Below, one piece after another: positions 33,885 through 45,134 of a DNA stretch of 64,000 nt. The translations under genes and the position numbers were made by a program. The notes beneath the pieces are model-generated. The model saw nothing but the letters and a program-made list of their open reading frames with translations, did no database searches and was not told the origin of the DNA. Each line of letters begins with the position of its first letter. Position 1 is the stretch's first letter. This DNA is from Paramarasmius palmivorus (taxonomy: Eukaryota; Basidiomycota; Agaricomycetes; Agaricales; Marasmiaceae), in contig JAYKXP010000051.1 of NCBI GenBank assembly GCA_037176845.1, forward strand, positions 62,001-126,000, read 5' to 3'.

Positions 33885-34475
33885 GAGGAATTCTTAGACG
33901 TTGAGTGAACGTGAATTCCGTTTTTAGATCCTCGTCATTATGTCGTCAATCTGGATCACTTTTTGGAGTAGAAATTCAGAGATTGTGAGCGACGTAAAGA
34001 GCTGAAAATGAAGAAGAATTGGATAATGAGATTCCGGTGACCTGGCAGCTAGCCAGAGGAGGAATAGTGGGTCAGGCGAGGATAGCAAGTGATACAGCGG
34101 GCGTTTCTTATCCCGCGCATGAACAGCGCATGACTCAGAGATAGGTCCGGTCACACCATTCTGGCCGGCGATCCTGCCCTGAGTACCGCTCCAGAAGTGC
34201 ACCTTCAAGCACTCCTTGTCTGCCATATTTACTGCCTTGAGTGGCAAGAAAAAAGTCTAGTTTTCATGCAGACATTCTCATCAAAAAATCGGTAAAGAAA
34301 GGAGAGAAAAAAAGAGGTCGGCTAGAGTCCGAGCTGTGGCTAGTGTGGAATGTATGAGCCTTACATAACCCGGATATAAAGTATAGCTACAGTAACCACA
34401 GCCAATTTCTCTCTCTTTACCACACCAGTCATCCGCTCCCCCGCTACCCTCCTTTCAACCTTTCTTTTCTCCACT
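33885..34475. promoter_or_regulatory. divergent promoter region, Pol X / NMNAT
   Basis: Shared upstream space of the minus-strand Pol X gene and the plus-strand NMNAT gene. A TATAAA lies at 34375-34380, about 100 nt before the NMNAT ATG. It is followed by a CCAAT-containing and pyrimidine-rich stretch (CTCTCTCTTT) that looks like the transcription start region. Confidence 0.5.
34375..34380 (+). promoter_or_regulatory. TATA-like element of NMNAT gene
   Basis: TATAAA within GGATATAAAGTATAG, 96 bases before the ATG, followed by a CT-rich leader. Position and context suit a core promoter; not tested. Confidence 0.45.
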
Positions 34476-35682
34476 ATGGGCTCTCAAGACTCAGTTCCGC
34501 GGTTCACGAACCCCCCAAACTATACCTTCCCCGATGACCGTCTCAACACAGTCATGCGTGACTCCTCCAAGACTCCGGTCGTCCTCGTAGCTTGCGGTTC
34601 TTTTAGTCCGGTCACTTATCTACACCTTCGCATGTTCGAAATGGCCAAAGACTATGCTAGGCAGAATACGGATTTTGAGATTGTGGGGGGTTATCTCAGT
34701 CCCGTCAGTGACATGTACAAGAAGCCGGGTTTACTTAGTGCAGAGCATCGGTGAGTAAAAATCTCTTCGGTGCCACCCCATTTATTCGTACATGCGCCCG
34801 TCATCATCGTCGTTGGCCGTTGTGGTACAGCGGGAACAGCGGGAACCTGCTCACCCAAAAATTCTCCACCAATGACCATGTTTCGGCAAGATAACCGGCT
34901 AGATGGCGTGCTTTTGCACTATCTTATTTTCTCAACCCACATTGTTGGACGACATTACTAACGATTTTTCTGCTATTTAGTGTCACGATGTGCAGATTGG
35001 CGGCAGAAGACACCTGGCTTATGATAGATCCATGGGAAGCTTTCCAATCTTATCAGCGAACTGCCGTAGTGCTCGACCACTTTGATCATGAGCTCAATAC
35101 CGTCCGAGGGGGTGTTAGAACGGTCGACGGCGAGCAACGTAACGTCCGTGTGATGCTGTTGGCCGGCTCCGACCTTATCAGTACGATGAGTGAGCCTGGC
35201 GTATGGAGTTACGAAGATGTGAGTTATCAGATCCTATGCAGGAGGCCCTCGCCGGATAGCTTCCGTTCGCCGTATCATGCTCAAGCTAATACGACGCTAT
35301 GTCCTTTTTCCCGCATAGCTCGATCACATCTTGAGTCGTTACGGATGTTTCATCATCGAACGAGCAGGCACCGACGTCGAACAGGCCACCGATGCTTTGG
35401 CCAGATGGCGAAGCAACATTCACATCATCTCACAACTTATCCAAAACGACGTGTCGAGCACCAAGGTACGGTTGTCGTATTTTTATGCATTTTCTTGGGC
35501 TAATTTCTTCTCAGGTCCGCTTATTCTTGAGGCGAGGTTTATCCGTGCGATACCTCCTACCCACACCAGTCGTCAACTATATCGAGCAGAACGGGCTGTA
35601 TCTTGACGAAGCCACTGCTGCGGAGAAGGAAAAGGAACGCAAGGAGGTTGCGGCTAGCAGTTCCAAGAAGGCTACCATATGA
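34476..35682 (+). CDS. nicotinamide/nicotinate mononucleotide adenylyltransferase
   Basis: Four exons (34476-34750, 34981-35218, 35319-35465, 35515-35682) encode 275 residues. NMNAT joins NMN or NaMN with ATP to give NAD or NaAD, the common last adenylation step of NAD synthesis. The nucleotidyltransferase signature G-S-F-S-P-V-T-Y-L-H-L-R-M-F sits near residues 43-56, with the dinucleotide-binding H at the T/H-x-x-H position. Also typical are G-G-Y-L-S-P-V-S-D-M-Y-K-K, the A-E-D-T-W-L-M-I-D-P-W-E segment, L-L-A-G-S-D-L-I, and the C-terminal I-S-Q-L-I-Q-N-D-V-S-S-T-K-V-R..L-P-x-P-V-V-N-Y-I. The first intron, 230 nt, is longer than its neighbours. A charged Lys/Glu tail ends the protein. Length suits fungal Nma1/Nma2. 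Confidence 0.94.
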
Positions 35683-36746
35683 TCTACCATATTTCTAGAC
35701 CACGTTCGTTGTGGGTGACAAGAGGTGATTGGTTCTTCCTCCTGATGCGCAATTCAGCCGTTCTGATGGTCGTCATATCATTCCAGGTCTGTGATATGGT
35801 CACCCAACAAGCTATCTACAAGGGACAAATGATTTTTATTTATGTTAGAGAGTACTTAGTGGTGTATGATGCTTGGGACGTTCGCGTATAACTTCTTGTG
35901 TGTATCCATAGTAGCAAGGCTGCTACATTACAGGTAGCCAATTTATCGACTGCGATGCATAGTATGCCTGTACCAATCATCGACCGTGTGAAACATAAAT
36001 TTTGGCGCCCGAGTAAGCGTTCATCGACATCGCTTCATCGGTTTGCTCTGAGCTGACGCGTTCCAAACAGCAATCTTTTTCACCGTATCTCTTTGATGCT
36101 CCTATGCAAATTTCGCGCTCAGTGGCGCCTCGTGAGCACCTGCGCCCACATCGCCCAGCTCTCGGACAATCGCTTTCCGATGTTTCCAAGTGACTGTTGC
36201 ATGCGAAGTTTCAGCCGGAGAGCGGGATTAGGTACGTTCCCTGTCTTTTTTCAAGCTAAGAAGACATCTCAAGATAGGTACGTATGCAGCCTACCGCAGG
36301 AATAGTCGCTGTCTGTTCGACTTTGGACTTTTTGGGCTCGAAGATGGCGGCTAAGAATCGGAGGACGCGACAGCGGAGCCCAAAATGGGCCAACGAAATT
36401 CCCTCTTCTTGATTCTCAATTCTCGAAGCTCCCAAGTTGCGACTCCCAGCTACCTTCGGTTCGGTAATCCTATTTGCGTTCTAGGCAGGGCAAACGACTT
36501 TCCCTTCTTCAACGAGCCAGCATAGTCTAGACACCGGCGGTCGAATTTCACGACTTCACCGACCTCAAAAGAAGGCTTCTTGCACGTACTTGACGCGCTG
36601 AAGAAGTCCTTTAGGTCCGACTTACGTCCATTTTCGACCTGAATGAGAAGAATAGCGATATCGGTAGCCCAGTGCTTCTCCTACATAAATACTGAAGCTC
36701 TAGCTTTTAGAGGCTATCATCCTTCACCTCACCAGCCTCACATACC
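35683..36746. other. intergenic
   Basis: No supported gene; only short open frames on both strands. The part nearest 36747 should carry the promoter of the first MFS permease; C/T-rich stretches and ACATAAATACT near 36683 are seen. Confidence 0.5.
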
Positions 36747-38951
36747 ATGACCCAATCCACTGCGATCACAACTACGAACCATGAAGCAACCAGCGGCGAT
36801 AAAGAGTCTTCGTCAAGCGTTCCGGTCACCGATTCACACGTTCAATGTGAATCTGGTGGAATCTCAGAGGAAATTAATGAGAAGCGTATTCTGTGAGTAA
36901 AGTGCCATGATAGATAGCAATGACATGTGAATGCGCAGAAACTGACTGCTTTTCATGGGTACTTTTTCAGGCGTCGAATCGATCTGCGGATGCTTCCATT
37001 ACTGGGATTGCTGTACTCCCTCGCGTTGATCGACAGAACGAACCTAGGTGTTGCGCGGGTTGCCGGTATGGGCAAGGATTTGGTGAGTTTTGCTTGTTCA
37101 AATGCATACTCGTGTGCTCAAACTGCGGTGGTGATAGGGGTTCAATGTTGGTGATCGTTATAGTATCGTGTCCTGCGTCTATTTCATACCTGCTACTCTT
37201 TTGTACGTCATGTTTTTATTTTGCATTACTGTTTTTGTTGACCGCTTTGCCATCCAGGGAGCTTCCTAGCAATATCCTCCTCCGGCGCCTAGGCACTCGT
37301 CATTTCCTTGCAGCCTGTGCGGTTGCGTGGGGAGCGGTTTCTATAGCCATTGCTTTCATTCCGAGTTGGGAATACCTCGTTTTCTGCAGAGTTCTACTTG
37401 GGGCTTTTGAGGTACTTGATTCGTTTTGAATTTCCCAGCACCTCCGGACGACACGGAAATTGACTGTGATGACAGGCCGGCTTTTTCCCTGCGCTAGTTT
37501 TCATCATTAGCACTTGGTATTTCGGTCCCTATTCGTCTGTCATTCGATTTCATTCTCAAGGTTTCCCTGTCAGGTACAAACGTCATGAAGTTCAGAAAAG
37601 GTGTGTTTCAGTCTGACGGGACTCATGCGAATAAAGGTGTTCATACGAGTTTGTTAGACTTGCTGCGTTCTACCTCGTGTCAATTTTGACCGGTGGATTC
37701 AGTGCTATACTAGCTTACGCGTTGACTCTATTGTCAGGAAAGGCTGGATTACCAGGATGGTCTTGGATATTTGTAAGTCGAACCTTCGTAAGGTTAGCGC
37801 TTCCGCGATTTTGATCCTGTCAATAGGTGATCGAAGGGGCCATCACTGTCGTGTTTGGCTTTGCCGCTTGGGTATACCTTCCAGAATTTCCAGATAACAA
37901 CGCTTTCTTGACTCAAGCGGAGACTGAGCTTGTGTTACGTCGCATTAACGATGATCGAGGGGACGCTGTCGCTGACCCTGTAACGCTTAAAACTGTGCTG
38001 GGGCATCTTATGGATTGGAAGGTCTGGATTTTTGGTTTGTGCGCAGAGTTTTAGTGTCGAACACCACGCGCTGATTACTGGGCAGGCACGATGTATTTGT
38101 GCTGTACGATTCCAGCATACGCCATTGGGTAACGACGATTAATTCTCGACTAGTCAGCTGGTGTTGACATTTATGTCCTAGGCTCTTTGTGACAATCATT
38201 CTGAGCGGCATGGGCTGGGGCTTGAAGGACTCTCTCCTTCTGGTGAGTACAAACATACTATGGTTTGACATGCTCGTTGACAACCCGCCGTCAGAGTGCA
38301 CCCCCTTACGTTGTCGCGGTGAGAGAATTCTAGTCGTCAAATCTACCTACTGTATTCTTAACTCCTGTCCTGTTAGGCGATGAGTGTCTTCTTCTTTGCG
38401 TGGCTCTCTGATAAACACCGCCACCGTGCCGGATTCCTTGCAATACAGACATTGATGACGATTATTGGCTTCCTTATCACTGGCTTTGTGAACCAACCAG
38501 GGTGGCGTTATTTCGGTAGGCAACTGAACGGGTAATCACCGCTGCTTTGACATAACGGCTTTACAGGTCTCTTTTTGGGAAACTCGGGCTCCGCTGGTTG
38601 CATTCCTGGCATATTAGCATACGTACTGTTGTTTCCTATTCTTCTGGGTTGACATCACTGATGCTATATGTTTCCTCTATTCAGGCATCAAATAATATTG
38701 TTTCTCATTCCAAGAGAGCGGTGACTACGGCGGTCATCGTCAGCGCAGGTGGTATCGGAGGGATAGTCAGCTCCACCAGCTATAATCAAGCAGATTCCCC
38801 CAGGTACATACCTGGTGTTATCATCACGATTGCTTTCCAAGTCTTGCTCTTGGTACTGCTGGGGGTCATGACGCTCTACTTCAGGCATCACAATAAAACG
38901 CATGGAGGGGCAAGTGCCGGTGGTCGTAGGCAATTCTTGTACACTCTCTGA
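36747..38951 (+). CDS. MFS permease, anion:cation symporter (Dal5-like), tandem copy 1
   Basis: Fourteen exons (36747-36892, 36971-37082, 37138-37202, 37258-37411, 37476-37516, 37574-37600, 37658-37772, 37827-38034, 38086-38128, 38182-38242, 38295-38318, 38377-38515, 38567-38622, 38685-38951) encode 485 residues. Members of this MFS group (yeast allantoate, nicotinate, biotin and pantothenate permeases) import small organic anions with protons at the plasma membrane. Seen: R-I-D-L-R-M-L-P-L-L-G-L-L-Y-S-L-A-L-I-D-R-T-N-L-G-x-A-R in the first helix, L-P-S-N-I-L-L-R, C-R-V-L-L-G-A-F-E-A-G-F-F-P-A, the Y-K-R-H-E-V-Q-K-R loop, and G-x-x-G-C-I-P-G. A ~45-residue acidic tail opens the protein. The substrate is unknown. 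A paralogue follows at 40202. Confidence 0.92.
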
Positions 38952-40201
38952 CCCAATGTTGACTTTCATTCCTCTTCCGGCCTAATGAACTCCGCCACTG
39001 CCAAATGGTGATTGTCGCAAGTTCTTGTCTTGTCCTGTTTGGGTTCCGTCATTCACACAGGGTCAGAGCGTTCCCGACTACGAGACAGGGTAAAGAGCTA
39101 TGATCAACGCCTCATTCGCTTTCAGGTTCAGTGATTGTCAAATATCGAGCATTTATTCTATTCTTTGGTCGATACTCGACTCCATTGAATGGTACTGGAG
39201 GGCATCGCGGATGGTGACCCACCCTGACCGATGGGCGTCGACTTAGCTGATTTGATGAATGGCACTACGGTACCTGGCAGAAAGTATTGAATACTGCAGC
39301 TTATCGCGCATCTTGTGTCTCGGGCTCGGTCATAACTATTGCCCAAAACGCCGACAGAACGTTCTGTATTATGGTTCGAGCGGTGGAGACAAATGGGAAA
39401 TAGGCTGAAATAGGAGGAAATAGGTGGGCATTCGATGCTGGGCATTGATTCTGTGTTATTTCCAAGTTATTTCTCCGACTCATCGCTTTGTGGGGTGCTG
39501 AGCGTCTTGCAGGGTCACCGTTAGCGAGCTCCGGCACTGATTTGATTTATGAACCTCGATCAAATGACTAGCAACAAGAACTGATGACCTTCCGGGAACA
39601 TTCTCCCAGTCATCACCTGCAACTTTTGAGCGTACGGATGCAATGGATGCTGTTACTTGTCAGAAATAGCGCGAAAACGATGTGCGTAACGTCTTTATGT
39701 TTGGCCAATCTCTTGTCTCTTGAAACCTCGATGTCTTAGGCTTTCTTGTACCTCTGGTTCTGTCTGAGGTAATTCCTAATAGTAATCTTGAATCTTCCCA
39801 GTCTTGATTCCCGTTACCCCGCTTCTCGTGAGACATCAACGCCAGTCCGCAAGCTTTCGCAAGCCTGAAAATATATCGATTTCTCGCGCTTGCCCAAAGA
39901 AGGTTTTCATACGTTACGTCGCAACAGACGGGACGTTTACTCCAAAATTCTAGACGGGGAAGGGCACTGTCAGATAGAATTTCCTTCTCAGGCGAAATCA
40001 GGGCAGATGGTTTCCGGAATTCGGTTACGTTCCTTGCATTTTACACCGTTTTGAGCTGAATGTGGGCAAGCCAAGAAATATGATGGACCTGATCTCCGAG
40101 CGCTTGGTACCCTGCCAGATATAAAGTCGACAGGTGCGTTATGCATATTTCTCTCGCAGTTCCTTGCCCTCCCCCATTCAACACTGCTAAACTCCCTCAA
40201 C
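38952..40201. other. intergenic between the two permeases
   Basis: About 1.25 kb without a supported gene. It should hold the 3' end of copy 1 and the promoter of copy 2. A TATAAA lies at 40120-40125, 77 nt before the copy 2 ATG, followed by a C-rich leader. Confidence 0.5.
40120..40125 (+). promoter_or_regulatory. TATA-like element of MFS copy 2
   Basis: TATAAA in CCAGATATAAAGTCG, about 80 nt upstream of the ATG at 40202. The position suits a core promoter; there is no other evidence. Confidence 0.45.
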
Positions 40202-42393
40202 ATGCAAGATACGGAAAACAAGGACTCCATGTCATCCCTTTCAGACGAAAAGAAGGAGATTAGGGAGGAGGTAGCAGAAGAGGTCAGTTCCCTCGATGAT
40301 GTAGACGTTTCCGGCGTGAATGAGCGGAAAACATTGTGAGTCCTCTTTAATGTGCTGAGAGTAGCTTAACCAATATTCTTATAGATTCTACGTCGATCTG
40401 CGAATTCTCCCCCTACTCGCGCTCATGTATGCATTTGCGCTCATTGATCGAATTAACTTGGGCTCGGCGAGAGTTGCTGGAATGGGACTTGCCCTGGTGA
40501 GTAGTCCCGTTGTATTCCAGACTTACCCAACGTGAACTGACGAAACGCAGCATCTCGAGGTTGGCGATCGTTATAGCATCGCTAGTTGCTTGTACTTCGT
40601 TCCATACATTCTCCTGTAAGTGATAGCTACAATGCTATGGGCTCGGGCTCGGGATCTGAACATTTCTAGCCAAATACCTGGAAATGCAATGCTGAGAGCT
40701 GTCGGTGCTCGCAACCTCATCACGTTCATCGTGGTTGGCTGGGGAGCTGTTCAAACAGGAATGGCTTTTGTGAAGAGCTGGGGAATGCTTACCCTGTGCC
40801 GAATCCTCCTTGGTGCCCTCGAGGTACGGTACTTGTCTGGATATGGGCCGTGCAACTCGTGGCTGACACATTGTAGGCCCCCTTTTTCCCCGCAATGGTC
40901 TACATCATCTCTACATGGTATGTCCTATCTTAAATTTTGCTTGCATATCTCTTATCCGTTGCAGGTACAAACGTCATGAAGTTCAGAAACGGTACGCCAT
41001 GCGATTCACAATAGTCCCGAACCGTCGATCTCATTGTCATTCACAGTCTCGCAGCGTTCTACTTGATGTCTATCACTATCAGTGCTTTCAGTAGCATTAT
41101 GGCGTACGGGCTCAGCATGCTCAATGGAAAGAGCGGCATCCAAGGATGGTCCTGGATCTTTGTGCGTATCATTTAGTCCTCATGTCATATGGTATATTGA
41201 TAAGTCTGCAGCTCGTTGAGGGTGTCATCACCATAGGTCTAGGAATCATTGGATACTTCCTACTCCCGGATTTCCCGGACAAAAACAAGTTCCTGTCGAG
41301 AGAGCAGACAGTACTGATATTGAAGCGCGTAAGAGAAGATCGAGGGGATCATGTACCCGACGAGATTACGACCGCGAAAGTCTTGCACCATTTGAGTGAC
41401 TGGACACTTTGGGCATACGGTCAGTTTATTCCATTTAAAAAGGCATCAGTACCAACTTTGTCCTTACAGGAATTATGTTTGGATGTGCTACATTACCTGC
41501 GTATATGTTGGCATATTTCATCCCCGTCATCTTGGCTGGCATGGGATACAGCACTACAGATTCCCTCCTTCTGGTTAGTATTTATTAGCATGTCCCATCG
41601 CGCTATCTTGACAAAAATTCGATTTTTCTAGAGCGCGCCACCTTACGGTCCCGCCGTAAGTCGTTACTTTACTTGAATGTTCCGACTATCGCTGAAGACA
41701 TCGGCTAGTTCTTATCCGCAATGATCTTTGCATGGTTAGCAGACAGGACAAAGCATCGTTCCAGTTATATCGCTATCCAAGCAGTCATTACTCTTGTCGG
41801 AACGTGTATGACTGCCTTCGCCACGCAGAATTCCGTTCGATATGCAGGTGAGTGACATTCCACTCCTCAGAGCTTGTATTAAGAGCCATGTTTGCAAGGT
41901 ACCTTCTTCATCAATGCAGGAAGTGCAGGCTGTATTCCGGGGATTCTCGCCTACGTATGTGCTCTTACTATTCTTCTGGCTGGCCATTCATCGTCCACAG
42001 GGTGCCAACAATGTCGCATCTCAAAGTAAACGCGCCGTCTCATCCGCGTTGACGGTTGCATGGGGTGGTATTGGCGGTAGGTACCTTGCTCACGATGTAG
42101 CATTCGTCTAGCTCACATATCTCTTTGGGAAGGAATACTCGCCACCACTGTTTTTCGCCAAGGTATGAACTCTGTCATTAAACTCAGTACACACCACTCA
42201 AATGGATTTCCCTTGTGTAGAGGACAGCCCCAAGTACCTTCCAGGTTTATGGGTAACGCTCGTTGCCCAAATCGTGATGATTTTGCTTGCCTTCGTGACA
42301 ATGTTCCATTTCTACCGAAAGAACAAACTCGCACGCGAAGGAAAGTTGTCAGCACCGCTGGAAGGCAAAGCAGGCTTCTATTATACACTCTGA
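40202..42393 (+). CDS. MFS permease, anion:cation symporter (Dal5-like), tandem copy 2
   Basis: Fifteen exons (40202-40335, 40385-40496, 40551-40615, 40670-40823, 40877-40917, 40965-40991, 41047-41161, 41212-41419, 41470-41573, 41632-41655, 41709-41847, 41899-41954, 42001-42076, 42133-42162, 42221-42393) also encode exactly 485 residues. Family role as for copy 1. Eleven exons have the same length and phase in both genes, showing a tandem duplication; the first two differ only in the first exon's length. Copy 2 lacks the intron between copy 1 exons 9 and 10, and has two extra introns near the C-terminus. The N-terminal tail is acidic (E-E-V-S-S-L-D-D-V-D-V). First-helix and C-R-I-L-L-G-A-L-E-A-P-F-F-P-A motifs are present. 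Protein identity to copy 1 is moderate, so substrates may differ. Confidence 0.92.
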
Positions 42394-42674
42394 TGATTTT
42401 TACACCTCTGGGCTGTCGATGTTGTTTGGTCTTCAGTGTCTGTATAATTGTATGTATATTATCAAATAATAGCTGCACATAAATTTCTTCGTCTCAGTCG
42501 TAGCAGTCGAGTCGAATCTGCGCAGACCCAGATTCTACATACATAGAAGGTTCTTGAGGCTAGGTTTATTCCCCACATGGTGCACCCAATTGCAAATTGC
42601 CCCGCACCCCACCCAGACTGTCGGTCGCAACGTGTGACGATCGAAATATCACAATGTCCGATTCTAAGGAGTGC

Positions 42675-44885
42675 TTAGCATCGCCGATATATGCCATTGC
42701 GCATTTCTTCCTCCCTGGGGTAAGAGGGGTAAGATTTCTCCCTGAAATCGTGTGGCGACACAGATCACTCACCGATATTCAAACATCAGCTGAGCGCCAA
42801 CGAACAAACAGCACACCGCACCAACGAGGAACTTCAGACCCTCCATTGTGCCAAACAGCCGATCGATGAAGAACTGTATCCCTTCGGTACCTATCACAAA
42901 GCCAACGAGATTGGCAGTCATCATTAAAAGGATATTGAGCACGGCCCCCAATGCACAGACATGTCGGTACCATGGCTTGGTGCCATACTGAAAGATGTCA
43001 GTATTACTGACAGCCAACTCCGGCGAGGAACGTACCCGTGAGGCGGGGAGCGAAAAGCGAGCCAACATCTCCGGAAGGATGAACAAGCTTACAAGCCAAC
43101 CCCAAGCAAGTAGCTTAAACGTTAAATCGTGCCATAGCGCGACAAAGGTGAACACGAGAACGCTATTTACAAACACGTTCCTAGCGCCACCAAGAGGTAC
43201 ATAGATGTACCTGACAAAAATTGACTGATCAAGCTTTGCACTTGTAGAACGAAACTCACCGAATGATCCACAAGTTATAGCTTCGGTGCCAACTTCTCCA
43301 GAACCCGAAAGTAGAGTAATTGTTCGCCACGCAGCGCACCATATTCTCTGGAGGATCGACCCCGTCTGCCAATGCCCAGAGGCGGAAGAAACGCCAAGGT
43401 ATAAGGAGCTGACAGACGTGTGTCAGACGCAGTCACTGCGGCACGGAACAAATTTACCTTTAGCCAGACGATAACGAGGTTCCAGAACCCAACCATGCTA
43501 ATTTCAGCCGGAGAATCGCCCATCCATGCTTTCTTGTCCTTGATGGCGACAACGTACATGAAGTGCAGGATGAACTCCATTGTAAGAAGGCTTGCCAGGA
43601 AGCGCACCAAGTAACGTATAACTGTCGACCGGGCGATAGGTTGTGGTTGACGAAACTGGAATGCTCCAAATGATGAGTGACACGACAAGAACGAGACGTA
43701 TAATTAAGCACCTGCCATAGAAAGTCATTGAATGTTATTATTGGTCCAGCGATATAGAGGGGGGAGTAGAGTGCATAGGCAAGGTAGTTTACGAAGCTAT
43801 ACGTGTCATCAGGATGGGATACGTTCTGACGCTGTCTTTCATTGAGATGGGAACCTATCTACCTTGCATTCAAGTCAGAGGAAAAACAGGCTAAAGTGGT
43901 TGGTACGCACCTCATTTGAACCGATTCCTCGACAGCTCCAATAGTAATCCATGTTGAAAGAGACCAGGCGTAGCATGGTTATGTTGAAGCTAATGTGCCA
44001 TCGTGGGTGAAAGCCCTCAAACGCGTCCTAAAGCCGGGTCAAAAAAGTCATGTTTCGCGAAAACTCGAAACTCACCAAAATTTCGAGAGAGGGCAGAATA
44101 TCACCAAACCGATATCCATTATATCGGTCATTCATGAATAGAATCATTCCATTAAACGCCCAAGTGAGGATAGGACTCAGTTTAGAGGCCCTACACACCC
44201 TTGCGATCAGGAAATTGACCGTCAGAATCCCAATAATTTTAATCAAGCTTGTCCCGTGTAAACCAGAAAGGAACAGCAGCGAACAAACGAGGTTGAAAGG
44301 CAAGAGATGCAACTTGTTTGGGGTTGTCCGTGCTGTGGTCACACATGCTTTGGACCATATCCATTTTGCTAGGAAGAGAATGCTTGCAATGACTGTAAGG
44401 ACAGGTATGTTGTTTCGGAAGGACCGATATTGTGCATCACTGTTGTCCTATGATGTGTTATGAACATGGTGCGAAAGGCGACACATGAAGAACATACGAC
44501 TGGGCGGCCTAATATCCAACCTTGTGAGAGCCTCCCCTTGTAGAAAGGGTAATTAGGGTGCGATGCTGCATTTCCGTCAACAAGTTGCAGGAAGGATGAA
44601 GACGAAAGGCTCACGATCACTGAGTGTGACAGGGATCCATATCATTACAGGTATTACCACTGCTGCAACAACATAATAGAATCGGAATTCTGGTGTCCGC
44701 CAGCGGCTTGGATTTTTTGCTCCTTCGTTTGGAAGAGAAGTTGTACGCGCCGAAGAGGGTATTTCAACGGTAAAGTCTACAAGTCGCATGTGCTTGGGTA
44801 TTATGTCTTCGGCTATAGATGGTTTCCGAGGATGCTTGGACGTTGTTGGGGATGTGATAGGGAGTTCGTAGTCTTCGGTACTCAT
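42675..44885 (-). CDS. Gup1-like membrane-bound O-acyltransferase
   Basis: Ten exons (44885-44615, 44565-44498, 44447-44076, 44027-43911, 43831-43712, 43655-43458, 43408-43260, 43210-43036, 42987-42773, 42714-42675) give 574 residues. It belongs to the MBOAT family; yeast Gup1 remodels the lipid of GPI anchors in the ER. Seen: a soluble N-terminus with Ser/Pro, then many membrane helices, the segment [16 protein letters not shown], the hallmark [26 protein letters not shown], and the putative active-site His in F-V-A-L-W-H-D. It ends [13 protein letters not shown], very like the charged end of Gup1. The length fits the family (yeast Gup1 is about 560). The last intron's acceptor was chosen to give this tail. 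Confidence 0.93.
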
Positions 44886-45134
44886 CGGAAGAGCACCGCA
44901 AAGGAAGGCAAGCCGGTTGCGTTCGGAAATACAACTTGATGTATCGGTATTCGACGAAGATAAGGAGTGGGATTCGAACAGAGTAAGAGTACTTGGTAGT
45001 ACAGGTCGAAGAAGTGCCAGCGGGAGGTGTCACGTGTGTAGGACGCGACTTGATTCCAACGTTGATCAGCCTGGTATGCCTCGTTTCTGAATCTTGGATT
45101 GCGACAGGACTGACACCTACGTTGCTACCTAGTC
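44886..45134. promoter_or_regulatory. divergent promoter region, Gup1-like / F-box
   Basis: Only about 250 bases separate the two divergent start codons, so both promoters must lie here or overlap. No clear TATA element was seen. Confidence 0.4.

Noticed and set aside
36747..42393. A biosynthetic cluster around the MFS pair
   Set aside because: Neighbours are NMNAT, a Pol X gene, a Gup1-like acyltransferase and an F-box gene; no synthase, P450 or cluster regulator adjoins.
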